A stretch of 64,000 nucleotides of DNA from the NCBI GenBank assembly GCA_015680685.1, contig MNCI01009462.1, positions 442,247 through 506,246 on the forward strand, in the 5' to 3' direction. A program made the translations under genes and the position numbers. The stretch is from Gnetum montanum. Its lineage: Eukaryota > Streptophyta > Gnetopsida > Gnetales > Gnetaceae. The notes under the pieces were generated by a model, which saw only the letters and a program-made list of their open reading frames with translations, searched no databases and was not told the DNA's origin. Shown one piece after another: positions 1 to 11,279 of the stretch (position 1 is the stretch's first letter; each line of letters starts with the position of its first letter).

Positions 1-164
1 GACATGGGAAAAAATCTAACTCTGGAGGGATCAAACTGCCAGAGCTTCGCTACTCTAAAACTGGGATCCCGAATAAGGGAGATTCGCCTCTTATTTATAG
101 ACATGGCGGCAGACTGCGATATCGCGTACGTGATATCGTGGCCTGTGCGAACCGCATCTCATCA
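1..164 (-). mobile_element. LTR of the GATATC family, 5' part, cut by window edge
   Basis: Read on the minus strand it starts TGATGAG at 164, like the solo LTR at 4440. Two GATATC hexamers (118-137) face each other across a CGCGTACGT core, and a TATA box (TATAAATA, minus, 92-99) follows after about 20 bases. The same order is seen at 4440-4571. The rest of the LTR lies left of the window. TTTGC at 165-169 would be its target duplication, which cannot be tested without the other end. Confidence 0.8.
92..99 (-). promoter_or_regulatory. LTR TATA box
   Basis: TATAAATA on the minus strand, about 20 bases downstream of the paired GATATC sites. The match in order and spacing to 4564-4571 supports an LTR core promoter. 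Confidence 0.6.
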
Positions 165-2850
165 TTTGCCATGGGCAAATAAGGTTGTTAATACCTTTAT
201 TAGCCTATAGTAGAATCCAAAATTGATCATCTTGATTACCATACTTTTCTTTTCCTTCTTATCCTCTTGAGGAAGCTTGTCCATCTCTTCCACCATCTCT
301 TGATAGATTACTAACGCTCTATTAGTTTTCCTTCCTTGGATCATTAACCCATACAATCCATACAACTACTTAGGATCCAACTTCCATTTTTTCCTATCTT
401 ATTGTAGAAGAATCTTTTCACAAAAAAAGGAAAAACTTCCTTCAAGTATTTATTACTTCCTTTGTGGAAATTAATGATGTTCCTCTTCTTTGATCCTATC
501 CACTCATCTATAACATCTAGTTCTACTAGATCTAGCTTTAAACTGTCAGTATTTATTCCTTACTCTAGGAATGCCAACCAATACCTTAGTGTAATTAGAT
601 CCCAAGTAATGATAACTTGTTTCTAGTTTACATGCACTATAAAAACTACTTTAGTTGCAAAATCACTTTTTATTAAACCTACATACTTTGCCACACTAGG
701 GTAGGGATGCTTTAGATCTAAAGTATACAAAATTTCCATCCTAGTAAACTTCCCTAAATATCTTACACCATCTTCCTCAAAGAGCCACTTTTGGATACTT
801 TGTGTCTTACTAGTGAATCTCACCTCAAAATATTCTAGTACTCCTATGATGTTAATATACTTGGTATCATCAATGCTTATTTGAGCTGCAAGTAAGCATA
901 AATCATTTTTATCTAATATTTCTTCTGTTTAACTTCTATAAATGATAAAATATGGAAAAACTAACTAGCTTTTGCTTACCTTTTAGCCTTAGAATAATCC
1001 TTGATCATTTTGGCCATTCTACATTTTTCCTATGGACTTCATTTCATTGTGGATGAAGCCAATATCAACTGTTGTACTCATTCAAGAACTTATGCATTCT
1101 CAACCCCTTGTACTACTCATTAAAATGGTACATCACTTGAGGTCTCCAATTTTGATATTTAAAGAGATTCCATAATAAGTTTTATAGAAAAGATAAATGG
1201 TTCATACTTTGCATATTTGGATGATTGAAAATGACATCAAATCTCTAGAGCTAGTTTCTTTTAGGCAGTATAAGAGTATCTTTCCTTATCACGTGAACTT
1301 CTAACTTACCTCTCAAAAAAAATTTCAGATTTTTGGTGGGTTGGACATTGCCCTGAAAATCTAGGTTTCTAGTAGCAATGTGCTATTAGTCCTAAACTAT
1401 CAATATTCTCTTCTATCCCACAGCTTGTCCAAGTGTTTCTTATATACTAGGATGTCCTTGGAAAACTTCTTAATATTGGATCATAGCTTAAAGATGATTT
1501 TTGTGAGATTAGTGGAGAATTTCAGTAGTATTTTCTCTAAGACCCACAGAATCACCTCTTCTCCTAGCCTAGTCCAAATCACTACATGGAAGTGAATGAT
1601 ATAGACATATAAAAATTATACATATTCCTTTCTTTTCCATAGCTTATATGTCATCAATGTATTATTGTCAAACAAATTCTTTCTTAGGATTGAACCTAAC
1701 TTCCTCTACTTATTTTCTAGGATGCTTCTTTCATCCACAAGATAGAAGTACATAAGCTTGATCACAAGCAACATAGATGTTGTGGTATTCTTGAAACAAA
1801 TAAAAATAATGGTTTTAATGTCATAATCATAGTCTTATTTCAAAGCATCTACTAAAATATCAAAACATATTTTAACTATGTCAATCTCATGTTGAAACTA
1901 TCCTAAGTTTTTGACGTGGTATGTCAGACCCTAACTCATCACTTTGAAATTTTATGTTGAAAACATAACTTTGAAGGAGGACATCATTTGTACTCATGTT
2001 TGATAGAAACATCTACCTTTTATATCACTTTTACATTTCATATTAATATAAATTAATGTGAGATTTCAAACCTAAAATTATACATTTGACAAAAATGTTT
2101 ACAACTTTAATGTTTTATATTGATTCCTTTGACGTACAACGTCATCATTTTCCTACATGGTGTTTAGCAAAAATGTCATGTTTCCATGTTAAATTATTGG
2201 ATGTTTTAGTTCTAAAATAACTTTTAATAAGCAATGTCACCATATCTCTTCCCATGTTGTGTTCTTCATGAGAAAAATCTCAAAATCACATTTTCTCATG
2301 ATTTTGCAGAAATGATTACAAATATACTTGTGAAAACATTTATTTTGCTATAATTTTTCTAATTATATCTCATTAAATTGATATATTTATCTTAAAATAA
2401 CATAAAATTTAAAAATTTAATGCCCCAGCTATGCTATTTCTTAACACAATATAGCACCAATTTTAAACTTGTAAATTGTACATAGTTTCATCATAAAATC
2501 TACTACAAAATCTATATTTTGATGATTTTTTAGTATATTGATAAGATAAAGTAGAATATTAATACATGCACTTGATTTCTAGTTGCATATCTAAAAGCAA
2601 TTTCTAAAAACCCTTAAACTCAAGACTTGAGATAGGGTTCTTGATCCCACAATAAAATCAAAGTAAAAGATGAGAATCTACACTAACAAATTACTTTAGA
2701 CTACTAAATGACATCAAATTCAACCCTAACATTCCATATAGATAATGAGAGCTTCCAAAATACAAAAATTCCAACAAAAGCATAATGGCAAAAAACCATT
2801 ATAATAGTAAAATTTTGTAGAAATTCCTAGCTAGGGTTTGGGTAACTTAT
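165..2850 (-). pseudogene. Antisense multi-exon relic upstream of RT in element D
   Basis: I do not recognise this protein. The minus strand holds long, mostly open coding-like stretches at about 165-940 (including the run LGKFTRMEILYTLDLKHPYP near 720-790) and a weaker lysine-rich, coiled-coil-like stretch at 1380-1700. Consensus-like splice donors occur on the same strand near 1308 (GAG|GTAAGT) and 978 (AG|GTAAGC), suggesting introns. A TATA-like AAATATAAG lies near 2850 in a context resembling the promoter at 63954. It lies upstream of and opposite to the RT of element D, the slot that holds the antisense gene in elements A and G, but I see no clear protein similarity to those. Stops and frameshifts show it is dead. 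The GATATC-family LTR ends it at 164. Confidence 0.4.
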
Positions 2851-3460
2851 ATTTAAGCCTTAGGAGTAAGTAAGTGAGGATGAGAAAATTCCTTGATGCT
2901 AGTGGATCCATTTTTTATTTCCTATCTACTATTGCTATTACTTATGCTATTTTTGGAATGTTTTCTTCCACTTTCATGTGCTCGTGTATTAATTCTTAAA
3001 TGTCCCTGATGAAAATGAATGATTTCATGTCTAACTTTTCCTCTTAATATTACTTTTATATGTTAGAAACAACATTTCTCTATGAATTTTAATGTTTTCT
3101 ACCTTCTGATGTTTTTAGCTTAGCTTTTGAGATTTTCTCTCAAATGACAAGTTTGACTTCTTGATTCTAGCCCAAGTGAATATAGCTACCTACCCAAAGT
3201 CTTTTCTTTAACCTCTAATCTTAAGTCATCTTGCAGGTAGGGTATGTAGCACTTTAGATCCTTCTTTTCTTGACTTAACATCAAATCTAGCTTCTCTTGT
3301 ATCCTCTTTAAATTTCACTAAAAATAAACTTTTACCTTATTCATAGCTTTCTTTCATAGATTAAGAACCTCTTCCAACTAATGATCAACTAATTAACATT
3401 TGAGTACTAAGTCATAAGGGTGAATAAAAGACTCTTCAACTTAATGCCTTTTTTTCTTAG
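2851..3460. other. Spacer with candidate sense 3' splice site
   Basis: No gene is visible. It ends in a pyrimidine run followed by CTTAG (3448-3460), a good plant 3' splice site on the plus strand. The RT reading frame starts immediately after it, as expected if element D has an Ogre-type intron between protease and RT. Confidence 0.4.
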
Positions 3461-4439
3461 GACCTTTAGGAGTCCATTGTAGCTACCTTGCAAAAGCACT
3501 CCATAGATTTTTCTTGGGGATACAATAACATGTCTAGCTAGATCCCAAGCTAGTTCAACATAACATCATCTTGGAAGAAGCTTCCAAGCATGTTAATTAA
3601 AGGTTTAGAAAAATCCATCCTACTATAACTCTTACCATCAAAGAAGACATAACTAAACTCTACAATGATAGATTTATCCATTTTATCGACTAGTTTGATT
3701 AGGTTTCTAACATGGTTGTAATTCCCAAAAAGAATGGTGGCATTCACATATACATTAACTTTTGAGACATTAATAGGGTTGCTCTTATGAATGAATTTTC
3801 TTTGCCTGAAATTGATCAACTTATTGACTCTATAGCTAGCCATGCTCTTCTATCCTTTATGGATGGATTTTCTAGTTATAACCAAATCTAGATAAATCCA
3901 AAGCACTAGTAATATACCACTTTCATGACTCCTTGAGAAATAATATTACTCCACTAAAATGCCCACTAGACTCAAGAATGGAGCTACCAATTAATGAGTT
4001 ATGAATTTCATCTTTAATGATATGATGTTCAAAGTAGTTAATGATTATATTGATGATTTGACCATCAAATCCAGCTTAGTAATTGATCATATTTCCAACT
4101 TAGATCAATTTCTAAGGTGTTGTAACAAGTTTAACTTACATCTTAATCCCAAAAAATGTATTTTTGTGGTTCTTATTGGTAAGATGTTAGGTTACCTTAT
4201 TTCTCAAGACTATATAGCTATTGAACTTGATAACGTTAAAGTTATCCTAGATCTCACACCTCCTAAAGATATTTGAGATATCCATATGTTGTAATGTCAT
4301 CTTTAATTCATCCATCGTTTCATTCAAATCACATTGATCATCCTCAAGATTTAATCCATTTTCTTTGCAAATCCACTTCTTTCATCTAAAACAAAGAGTA
4401 TCAAAAGGCCTTTAATTTTATTAAAGAATTCTTAACCAC
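3461..4439 (+). pseudogene. pol: Element D reverse transcriptase (Ty3/gypsy, Tat-like), first part
   Basis: RT copies element RNA into cDNA. In order: the lead-in with FSWGYNNM (near 3500), VQHNIIL (near 3550), VIPKKNGG (near 3720), LSFMDGFSSYNQI (near 3850), the catalytic box YIDDLTIKS (near 4045) and the NPKKC..V..GKMLGYLIS segment (4147-4210), then the connection toward RNase H. Only 4001-4276 is open. Elsewhere stops replace expected Trp or Gln codons, for example the W of TPW near 3935. The frame stops at 4439 where a solo LTR is inserted and resumes at 5302. The lineage call rests on the aRNH domain further downstream. Confidence 0.88.
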
Positions 4440-5296
4440 TGATGAGTCATGAATTTTTGGCTACAATATCACACCCATGATATCACGTATGCGAAATCAT
4501 GTACGTGATATCACAACCTAGACGCAATATCATGTACGCGATATCGCAGCCTATCTTCTCATCTATAAATAAGAGATAGGTAGATTTGGTAAAAGGGGGA
4601 GAGTAGTTTTTAATACTAAGATAGGGACTTTTTGTCAATTTTTCCTCTTGACCCTTTCTCCCAGTGCATGCCCATAGTGTGATGATTGTAATTGTACAGC
4701 ATCCTTATTCGAGTGTGACGTACTTGGACACACACATGATTGGCAATAAAGATTGAGATTACCTCATCATTTTAGCATCCACTTAGTTTAATTATGTAAT
4801 TATTATTATTATTTATTACTTCCTCAATTAATATCTCTCTACCCTTATCTCCTAGTAACGTGGAATGAGTACGACTTAATCATGAGCATTTAAGTGTGAC
4901 TACTTGGTAACCCAGTAGCATACCTAGGCCATGAGCTTGGTAATCCTAGTGGTAGTTGTGCACAAGGTCCAAGATGTGTACGGATGATTAAGGAACATAT
5001 GCTCATTGCACTTAGGCTAGTTTAGATTCTCTATCACACTCTCTCTTCTAGTTTAGTTGATATTATTTCTCATCATCCCTAGGAGTAGCATTAGTGTAGG
5101 AACACATCATACACCTGACTCTGGAATAAACCATACATGACAAAGCTAATACTAGTCTAGGTGGGAAGACAACAAACTACGATCTATGAGTAACTATCTG
5201 GATACCACAACTAGTCTGTTTGTGGAGTTTGACCAGATCATGCATGAAACACTCGTATTCATATGGTTGAGTGTAGGGGTACCTTTCCACTCATCA
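4440..5296 (+). mobile_element. Solo LTR, GATATC family, inserted in RT
   Basis: 857 bp. The ends are perfect 6-bp inverted repeats (TGATGA...TCATCA) and the flanks are the 5-bp duplication ACCAC (4435-4439 and 5297-5301). Removing the LTR and one duplication rejoins the RT/RNase H frame of element D. GATATC dyads (4479-4545) precede a TATA box (4564-4571). The same family flanks the Athila-like element at 20424-28003 and supplies the fragment at 1-164, so the internal part was probably Athila-like and was lost by LTR-LTR recombination. Confidence 0.95.
4463..4571 (+). promoter_or_regulatory. LTR U3: GATATC palindrome cluster and TATA box
   Basis: GATATC occurs at 4479, 4507 and 4540, with one-base variants (AATATC) between. 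Each pair faces the other around a CACGTACGTG-like core, giving near-perfect 24-bp dyads. TATAAATA follows at 4564-4571. This looks like a core promoter with a multimerised upstream element. The binding factor is unknown. Confidence 0.65.
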
Positions 5297-5301
5297 ACCA
5301 C

Positions 5302-6150
5302 TATTCTCATTCTTCATCCTTCACAATTTGATCAACATTTCTACTTTTATCTTTCCAAATCTAACCATTCTAGAACTACCATGCACTCTCAATGGTAGGA
5401 AGATAAAGCTAATCTTCCTATATAATACATATCTTATCCTTTCTCAGTGTGTAAGACTAGATATTCAAACATTTAAAAGTCTTACCTAAGTGTTTTCTTC
5501 ACTCTTAAAAAGTGGAGACACTATCTTATCAACACTAAGGTCTTTGTTATCTACAAAGATAACATTCTTAAAGTTAGTGCTAATAGCCCTTTCAATAACC
5601 ATCATTTGGCTTTTTGAAAAAATTTCCTTTTTGAGTTTGATCTTTTCTTTTTGTCTTAGCATCCAATCAAAGGTCAAGCTATAGCTAATATTATCTCTTC
5701 CTATGAAATAACTTATATTGTTCATGGCTTACACATTGATGTAATGGATTTAGATTATGTCCTTTACTTCAATAGAGAATAGAGATCCTTTAGATCTAGT
5801 GTAGCTTGTGACCTTATCCTTTATACTAAATAATTTTTCTATTAGGCTTACAAGTTTAGATTTTCTTATACTACCAATGTAGTTGAATATGAGACTCTAA
5901 TATGAGGTCTCTTTCTAGCTTTACAAAATCAAGTCAAAACTATTACTATTTATAGTGATTCTCAACTAATCATAAATCAAGTTAATCAATGAATATGATT
6001 GCAAGGATACTTAGTTTCTTATTTATAAGTGACAAAGCAACTTATATTTTCATTCTCTAATTATACTTTAAGTTATATCCCACATTTGAAAAACATGCTA
6101 GTTGATGCATTAGCAACCTTCACCATCTATAGTGATTCTTTTTCTATGTG
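5302..6150 (+). pseudogene. pol: Element D RNase H and archaeal-type RNase H (aRNH)
   Basis: Continues the frame broken at 4439. The first RNase H removes the RNA template; its trace includes YISYPFS, KTRYSNI, FALKKWRHYL-like and IKGQAIANIISSYE (5420-5710). A second RNase H follows at about 5870-6130, with VEYETLI.GLFLAL, ITIYSDSQLIINQVN and the terminal LVDALATF block. This added aRNH is known in plant Tat-lineage Ty3/gypsy elements and is the main basis for calling D Tat-like. Several stops (for example near 5392, 5430 and 5995) make it non-functional. Confidence 0.82.
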
Positions 6151-6279
6151 AGATCAGCTCATATAATCTAATTACTTAATGCTTGTCATGCACTCTTATA
6201 AGGTATGGATAAATGCTATTAATATGAAAGATGATAATAAGTATACATTGATATTTTTCATTACCTCACAACTAGGGAA

Positions 6280-7490
6280 ACTCCTAGTCAACTCACACCT
6301 ACTTAAAGGATGCATTATGCAAACATAGCCAACATTTCATCTTAGTAAATCCTGATATCCTTTGTTGAATTTCTTCTATGGGTGTTCTTCTACATTGTTC
6401 TAGTCTTGTAAAGTCTAAGATAGTTCTTGATCAGGTTCACTCAAGATTTTATAGCTGAAAATCTCATTAATTCTCCCTAGCTACTCGCATCATTTCTTTG
6501 GGCTATTGGTGACCAACATTAGCAAAAGATGCTTATCACCTAGTTAAGATGTGTGATACTTACTAAAGGCATGACTCTCTCATCTACATTCCATAGTATG
6601 ATCTTAACATATCTTAGGTCAAATGTTCCTTTTGGAAATGGGATTTAGATATTATTAACACTATTAATCATCCTTCATCTCTTTGGTACTAATTCATTTT
6701 AATTGCTATGAAATACTTCACTAAGTGAGTAGAAGCTATTTTTTTTTTACATTCTAGGAGGTTACACTTCATCTGCATTTAATCCTTGACCATATCATAA
6801 CCCACTTTAGGATGCCTCTTCAAATTGTAATTAACAATAGATATTAGTTCAAAAGTAAGAAGATATCTAATTTCTATTCCATGTATTATGTCACTCAATA
6901 TTTTTAATCATCTTACTATCCTTAATCTAATAGTCAGGTTGAGTTCACTAATAAAACTCTTATCCATTTTCTCCATACTATGGTTAATAAAATGTAACTA
7001 AATTGGCACACATAGGTATTTTATGCCATATTGGCCTATCATACCACTTTCCATATAGCTATTTGTCATACTTCATAATTTCAAACCTATGGTTCTAAGG
7101 TAACCTTACTAGTTGAGCTCCATATCTGAACTCTCTACATTGCTCTAGATGGTTGGTATTTAGATAAAAATAACAAGAACATATGATGCATTGAATTGGA
7201 TCTTCTCAAAGAACATTAGTAAGTTGTTGTTTATCACTTGCATGAATACCAAGGAGATATTTAGTGTCATTACTCCAAACATGTTTGAGTTAGAGAGATT
7301 CACGAAGATGATATGGTGTTTCATCATTTTCTAAACTCTAGAGATACAAAGTTTTCTCCCAACGAGAAAGGTTCATTTCTAGTGGTTTAGTCACTACAAA
7401 ATGGTACCTACATTTTATTTGACCTAGAAGAATATCAATTTTTAGATCTAGTTAATAGAGGCTACCTAAAGCACTAATATAGATAGCCAT
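6280..7490 (+). pseudogene. pol: Element D integrase
   Basis: Integrase inserts the cDNA into the genome. The zinc-binding N-terminal region is heavily decayed (6400-6570). The core starts near 6690 with FILIAMKYFTK.VEAI. Around 7020-7100 are traces of the late core (AYHTTFHIAICHTS.FQTYGSK). The C-terminal domain is clearest: HLHEYQGD, KHV.VREIHEDDMV, KFSPNEKGSFLVV and NGTYILFDLEEYQFLDLVN (7240-7460). There are many stops and frame changes. No chromodomain follows, as in Tat elements. Confidence 0.75.
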
Positions 7491-7616
7491 ACTACCATAT
7501 TGAACTTTCTAAATGTTTTAGATTGAATGAGTGTTCTCTTAGCCACTATTTGCTATTTACCATGATGGGATACATACTATGTTAGCATAATAGGTTTTTT
7601 CTAAATCCTATTTTTC

Positions 7617-8468
7617 TTACATTATTTTTCTATACCTCCTTTCTATCTTAAATTTTGCTATTTTTCTTGCTATTTTCTTCCTATATCTCTATGTTATGTT
7701 TTCCATTCTACTGTATGTGCTTAGTAAAACTAGTGAGGTTTTTGAGTGACTAAATATTGCATTGCTTTATGTGAAGGTATGATTGAGTATAAAAGTAAAT
7801 GAGATATGGAGGAATTACTTTGAAAATTATATAAAATCCTTTTTAGCCATAAAATATGCATGATTTAGCCATGTCTCACTTTTGCATTATAGCATCATCC
7901 TCATGACAAGTGTATGGATGATATTATATTTTTTTTCCTAAATTTTTTGGATTTCTTCTCTCACATACTATTACCTCTACTCTCATGTACTTTATCTCTC
8001 TTATTTATATTATCCCATCTTTATATTCAGCATTAGTGAAGCTGAGTGAGTGTTTCTTTGCTGATATAGTGAGGAATTGTTGAGTGTAGAGTGAGGTAAG
8101 GAGTGTGAAATCTAGATATGAGTGCAGTAAGGAAGAGTTTAGATTTAGAGATTTAGTTGTGTCCCACTTCTATGACATAGTACTCCACCATTGATATATT
8201 AGTGATGTTTCTAATATGCTTCACCTACTTTTTATTACTTTTTCTTTTTGCTTTATGATATCTCCCTTTCTTTCTTTATTCCTTTTTTTATGCTCTACAT
8301 TGGTGAGGCTAAACAAGTGTCTCTACTTTACTCTAGTGAGGGTATGGTCAAGAGAATTAAGTGGATTAAAGAGTTCTTTATTTGCATTTTCTATGTGATT
8401 CTTGCAATCTAGCTACATCCCACTTTTGTGATGTAATATTCCATTGTAGCTATATTAGAAATGTCATA
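7617..8468 (+). repeat. Three imperfect ~270-bp tandem repeats 3' of integrase
   Basis: Units at about 7617-7923, 7924-8208 and 8209-8468. Each has a T-rich start, then a block like TTGGTGAGGCTAA..AAGTGT (about 7733, 8031, 8297), then a block like TAGCTACATCCCACTTTTGTG (about 7866, 8151, 8408). Tat elements are known to carry variable tandem repeats between integrase and the 3' LTR. Confidence 0.75.
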
Positions 8469-8924
8469 GACTTTCTCCCCTATCATCTAGCTTGGTCTAA
8501 TTTTCTTTTAGGTACCTATGAGTTCATGTCTTTTCTTGATGGATTCTCCATTAGCTCTACAATAATATCCATCAAGAGGAGGTAATTTTGCATCGACTTT
8601 GGCTTTTTTGCATAAGTCAAAGACTTGGGTAAATTCTATGACTATTCATTACTTAAGGTCATCTTTAGTAGTCTAGATTCAATATCTTATATAATCTGTA
8701 ATGTAGTTTATGTATTTATATCTCTAGCTTGCCAGAAATAATGTTTCATGTTATCAACAACATTGTCTTGACTCTTTTTTAGGTTTTTATGTTTAATGTT
8801 AGCTCCAATGTTAATTTTTTCTTAAAATTTTTATGTGCAGTGTTAGATATAATTTTGATGTTTGCTATCAAGTTCACCTCTTTAGCATTTTAGCTCTTCA
8901 ACATTCAATGTTGATGCTCCATTT
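8469..8924 (+). other. 3' end of element D / pre-insertion flank of element A
   Basis: No gene. TCAAGAGGAGGTAA (8572-8585) is a candidate polypurine tract, after which a 3' LTR would begin. CATTT (8920-8924) is the left target duplication of element A. The AACATT/AATGTT-rich sequence before 8924 continues in style after 52511, as expected for sequence split by the insertion. Confidence 0.4.
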
Positions 8925-9026
8925 TGTAGTGACTAGATAATTGGGTTGCTGGAAAACCAAAAATCCGAAGTGAAATAGCCTTAATCCTAAATCCCAAGGA
9001 CCTTCAAGAAAGAGGATCCAAGGTAC

Positions 9027-9053
9027 CTTGGATGGTCTGGTTGATCACCCAAG
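9027..9053 (-). promoter_or_regulatory. Conserved hairpin near LTR 3' end (A, 3' copy)
   Basis: On the minus strand CTTGG pairs with CCAAG around the loop TGATCAACCAGACCAT. The loop matches those at 51366-51392, 44557-44587 and 54368-54398, while the stem differs from the CCCTG/CAGGG stem of G in a pairing-preserving way. Confidence 0.5.
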
Positions 9054-9805
9054 CACTTAGAGAGTGTAACCAAGGGTAATCTAAATAAAATGTAATGCAA
9101 ATCTAGCTTGAAATAAGTGCATAGAATAAAATAAATCTAAACTAACTTGCATAATAAATGAAGGTGTAAACTTTATTATAATGAAATAAAGAAGGATTAG
9201 AATGTGCACAAATGGTGCCTAGGGATGCAAAGGGTCACTTTAATGGGTGTTTGGAGTTTGTTGAAGTTGGTAGTGTTGGACACCATAGTCAGCTCTATCT
9301 TCCAAGTGCTCCACAACTCCCAAAACTACAACACTGTGTTGGTCCTTTTACCAAATCTATAGCATTGGTGGTATTAGGGGTAAAATGTGTGAGGGGTTTT
9401 GGGCCATAGGGAAGCCTAGGTAGCTTAGCATTGCCACAAAATATCACACAATATTTAATGTAAAAAATGATCAAAAGTGGTTGTAGGTTCCATGCTGAGA
9501 ATTCTTCAAAAACCTTATGTTTGTACTGAGTTTTCAAAGCTCTTGAACTCAAAAATGGTGGAACCCATTCATAGTGCTCAAGCTTGGTCTATATGGGTTG
9601 TATGATCATAATTTTGGATGCAAATTTCTATCTTAATTGCTGATAGATTGATGCCATGAGAAGGTGTAGTTGGTGTTCAAATCTAGCATGGGTTCCATTT
9701 ATAGTAAATTTTGATACCCCCAAGGTACCAAAACCATTCTAGTTACTAAAAATAGTAAATGGAACTTTTACCCATGCTACCTTCCTCCACTCACATTGGC
9801 CTTCT

Positions 9806-9936
9806 AGAACTAATGCTGGGGCTGTTGGAGCAATGCTAGGATACAAGAGCAACTTTGGGATATAGGAGTAATGCTTGATTGCAAGAGAAATGTTGGGTTA
9901 CTAGAGCAACATTGGGCATGTTGGAGTTAAGCCCCT
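9806..9936. repeat. 19-20-bp tandem repeat array in the element A LTR
   Basis: About six units like GGAGCAATGCTGGGTTAC, alternating ATTGGG, CTTTGGG and TGTTGGG variants. The 5' LTR copy (about 52141-52207) has only three or four units, so unit number has changed since insertion. The position within the LTR suggests U3 subrepeats. Confidence 0.7.
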
Positions 9937-10257
9937 GAATGCTGAGCATAGGTGCCTCTAGCATAGCAAAGGTCACACCCCCCACAAAATCAATGGGAAT
10001 GACAATTTTGGTAGTTCAAAAGGTAGTTTTGACCCCCCAAAGCCCAAATATAGACATGATATGAATTTTTCACTTAGGGATTAAGGCTATGATAACTTGT
10101 GAGGAATTTTTTCAACCCCTAAAGTTAAGATATGTGAAATTGCATCTCATGGGTTACAATCTCTACATTTTGCAATGAAATTTTGGCCTTGGACTTCATG
10201 GGGTGAAAGTTATAATGTCATAAAGTTTACAACATGAATTTTCTTGGTGGTGTTTCG

Positions 10258-10275
10258 TTGTCCTCTCTTTGTTGA
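10258..10275 (-). other. Polypurine tract of element A
   Basis: Minus-strand CAACAAAGAGAGGACAA sits directly before the 3' LTR start. Purine-rich, as needed to prime plus-strand DNA. Confidence 0.6.
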
Positions 10276-11279
10276 TGTCTTGAGGATTGACCTAAGAGGA
10301 ATTGACAAAGAATGCAAAACATCATTGCTAATCCATTACCAACGTTCCCTCTCCATGCTTGATTCAATAGTGCCAAATCATGTCAAAGAGTGCTTATGAT
10401 GATGGAATAAGGTTAGGGTAAGGACTATCATTGACTTATAGAAAAATAGTCACAAGGTTAATAATGAGTTCCAAATGTTGAAATCATGGTTATGATATGG
10501 CACTAACATTTTTGGTTAATCAATGTAATCCTTATGCTTTGTGCTTTGAAGTGTTGGTGACTTAGTAATGTTTTTTGATAAACTAGCAATTCACTCCAAG
10601 GTTTGCTTTTGACATTAGGCTCCTCCCTTTGCATGTTAGGAGCTATTGATTTATCATTCTAGGCTTCATTGGCCTTTTAGGTTCTTAGAAATTTTCTTCT
10701 TTTTTTTCATGTGGGGGTGGAACCTTCATTAGGTTCCGTTGCCAAGGCCAAGTGTGATTTGGTTTTCCTATTGAATGAGATGTGTTACATTCAATAGACT
10801 TGATGGTGGAGCATAACGAAGGGGATGTCACATGGCCATAATGCGTGAGCTTCAAAAATTAATCATCATTATCATTTAGGATGAGAAAGTTTATAATTGG
10901 ACTATGGAATGATAGCTCACAGAGTGTTAATGACTATGATGTGAAAAAAGCACTCTTGGAATGGCAAGACAAGCTAACCAAATCATGCATATTGAGGTTG
11001 TGTAGTGATTTTATGCTATGATGAGATGCACCTTTGTGATGAATTTAGGATTCATCTTACAAACACAACTCCAAGAAAATAAGAAAACCAAATAAAGAAG
11101 ACATATTTTATAATACAATGCATAAGGTCATATAAAATGATTAGCAAACCAAGCTACCATAGGTTACCGATGTTTCAAAGTTGTGTAGTTCATCTTGTAT
11201 ATAAAAATATGTAAAGAGGGTATGCAGGCTTGCATTTCATGGGTTTTAAAAGTTATCAATGCCAACTATTGGTTCACGC
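10276..11279. other. Element A 3' untranslated region
   Basis: Between integrase and the polypurine tract. No ORF, repeat or RNA gene recognised. Confidence 0.5.

Larger units (their letters stand above)
8925..10257 (-). mobile_element. 3' LTR of element A
   Basis: 1333 bp, aligned along its length to 51267-52510 (shared GAGGATCCAAGGTACC near 9013, GGTGCCTAGGGATGCAAAGG near 9213). On the minus strand it starts CGAAACACC (the other copy has TGAAACACC) and ends CTACA. It contains a 19-20-bp tandem array (9806-9936) and a 3'-end hairpin (9027-9053). The open frame at 9212-9409 recurs in the other LTR and is a by-product of LTR similarity. Confidence 0.88.

Noticed and set aside
9212-9409. ORF with a homologue at 51539-51778
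   Set aside because: Similarity follows from the two regions being LTRs of one element; the frames differ in length and have no gag, pol or regulatory motif.
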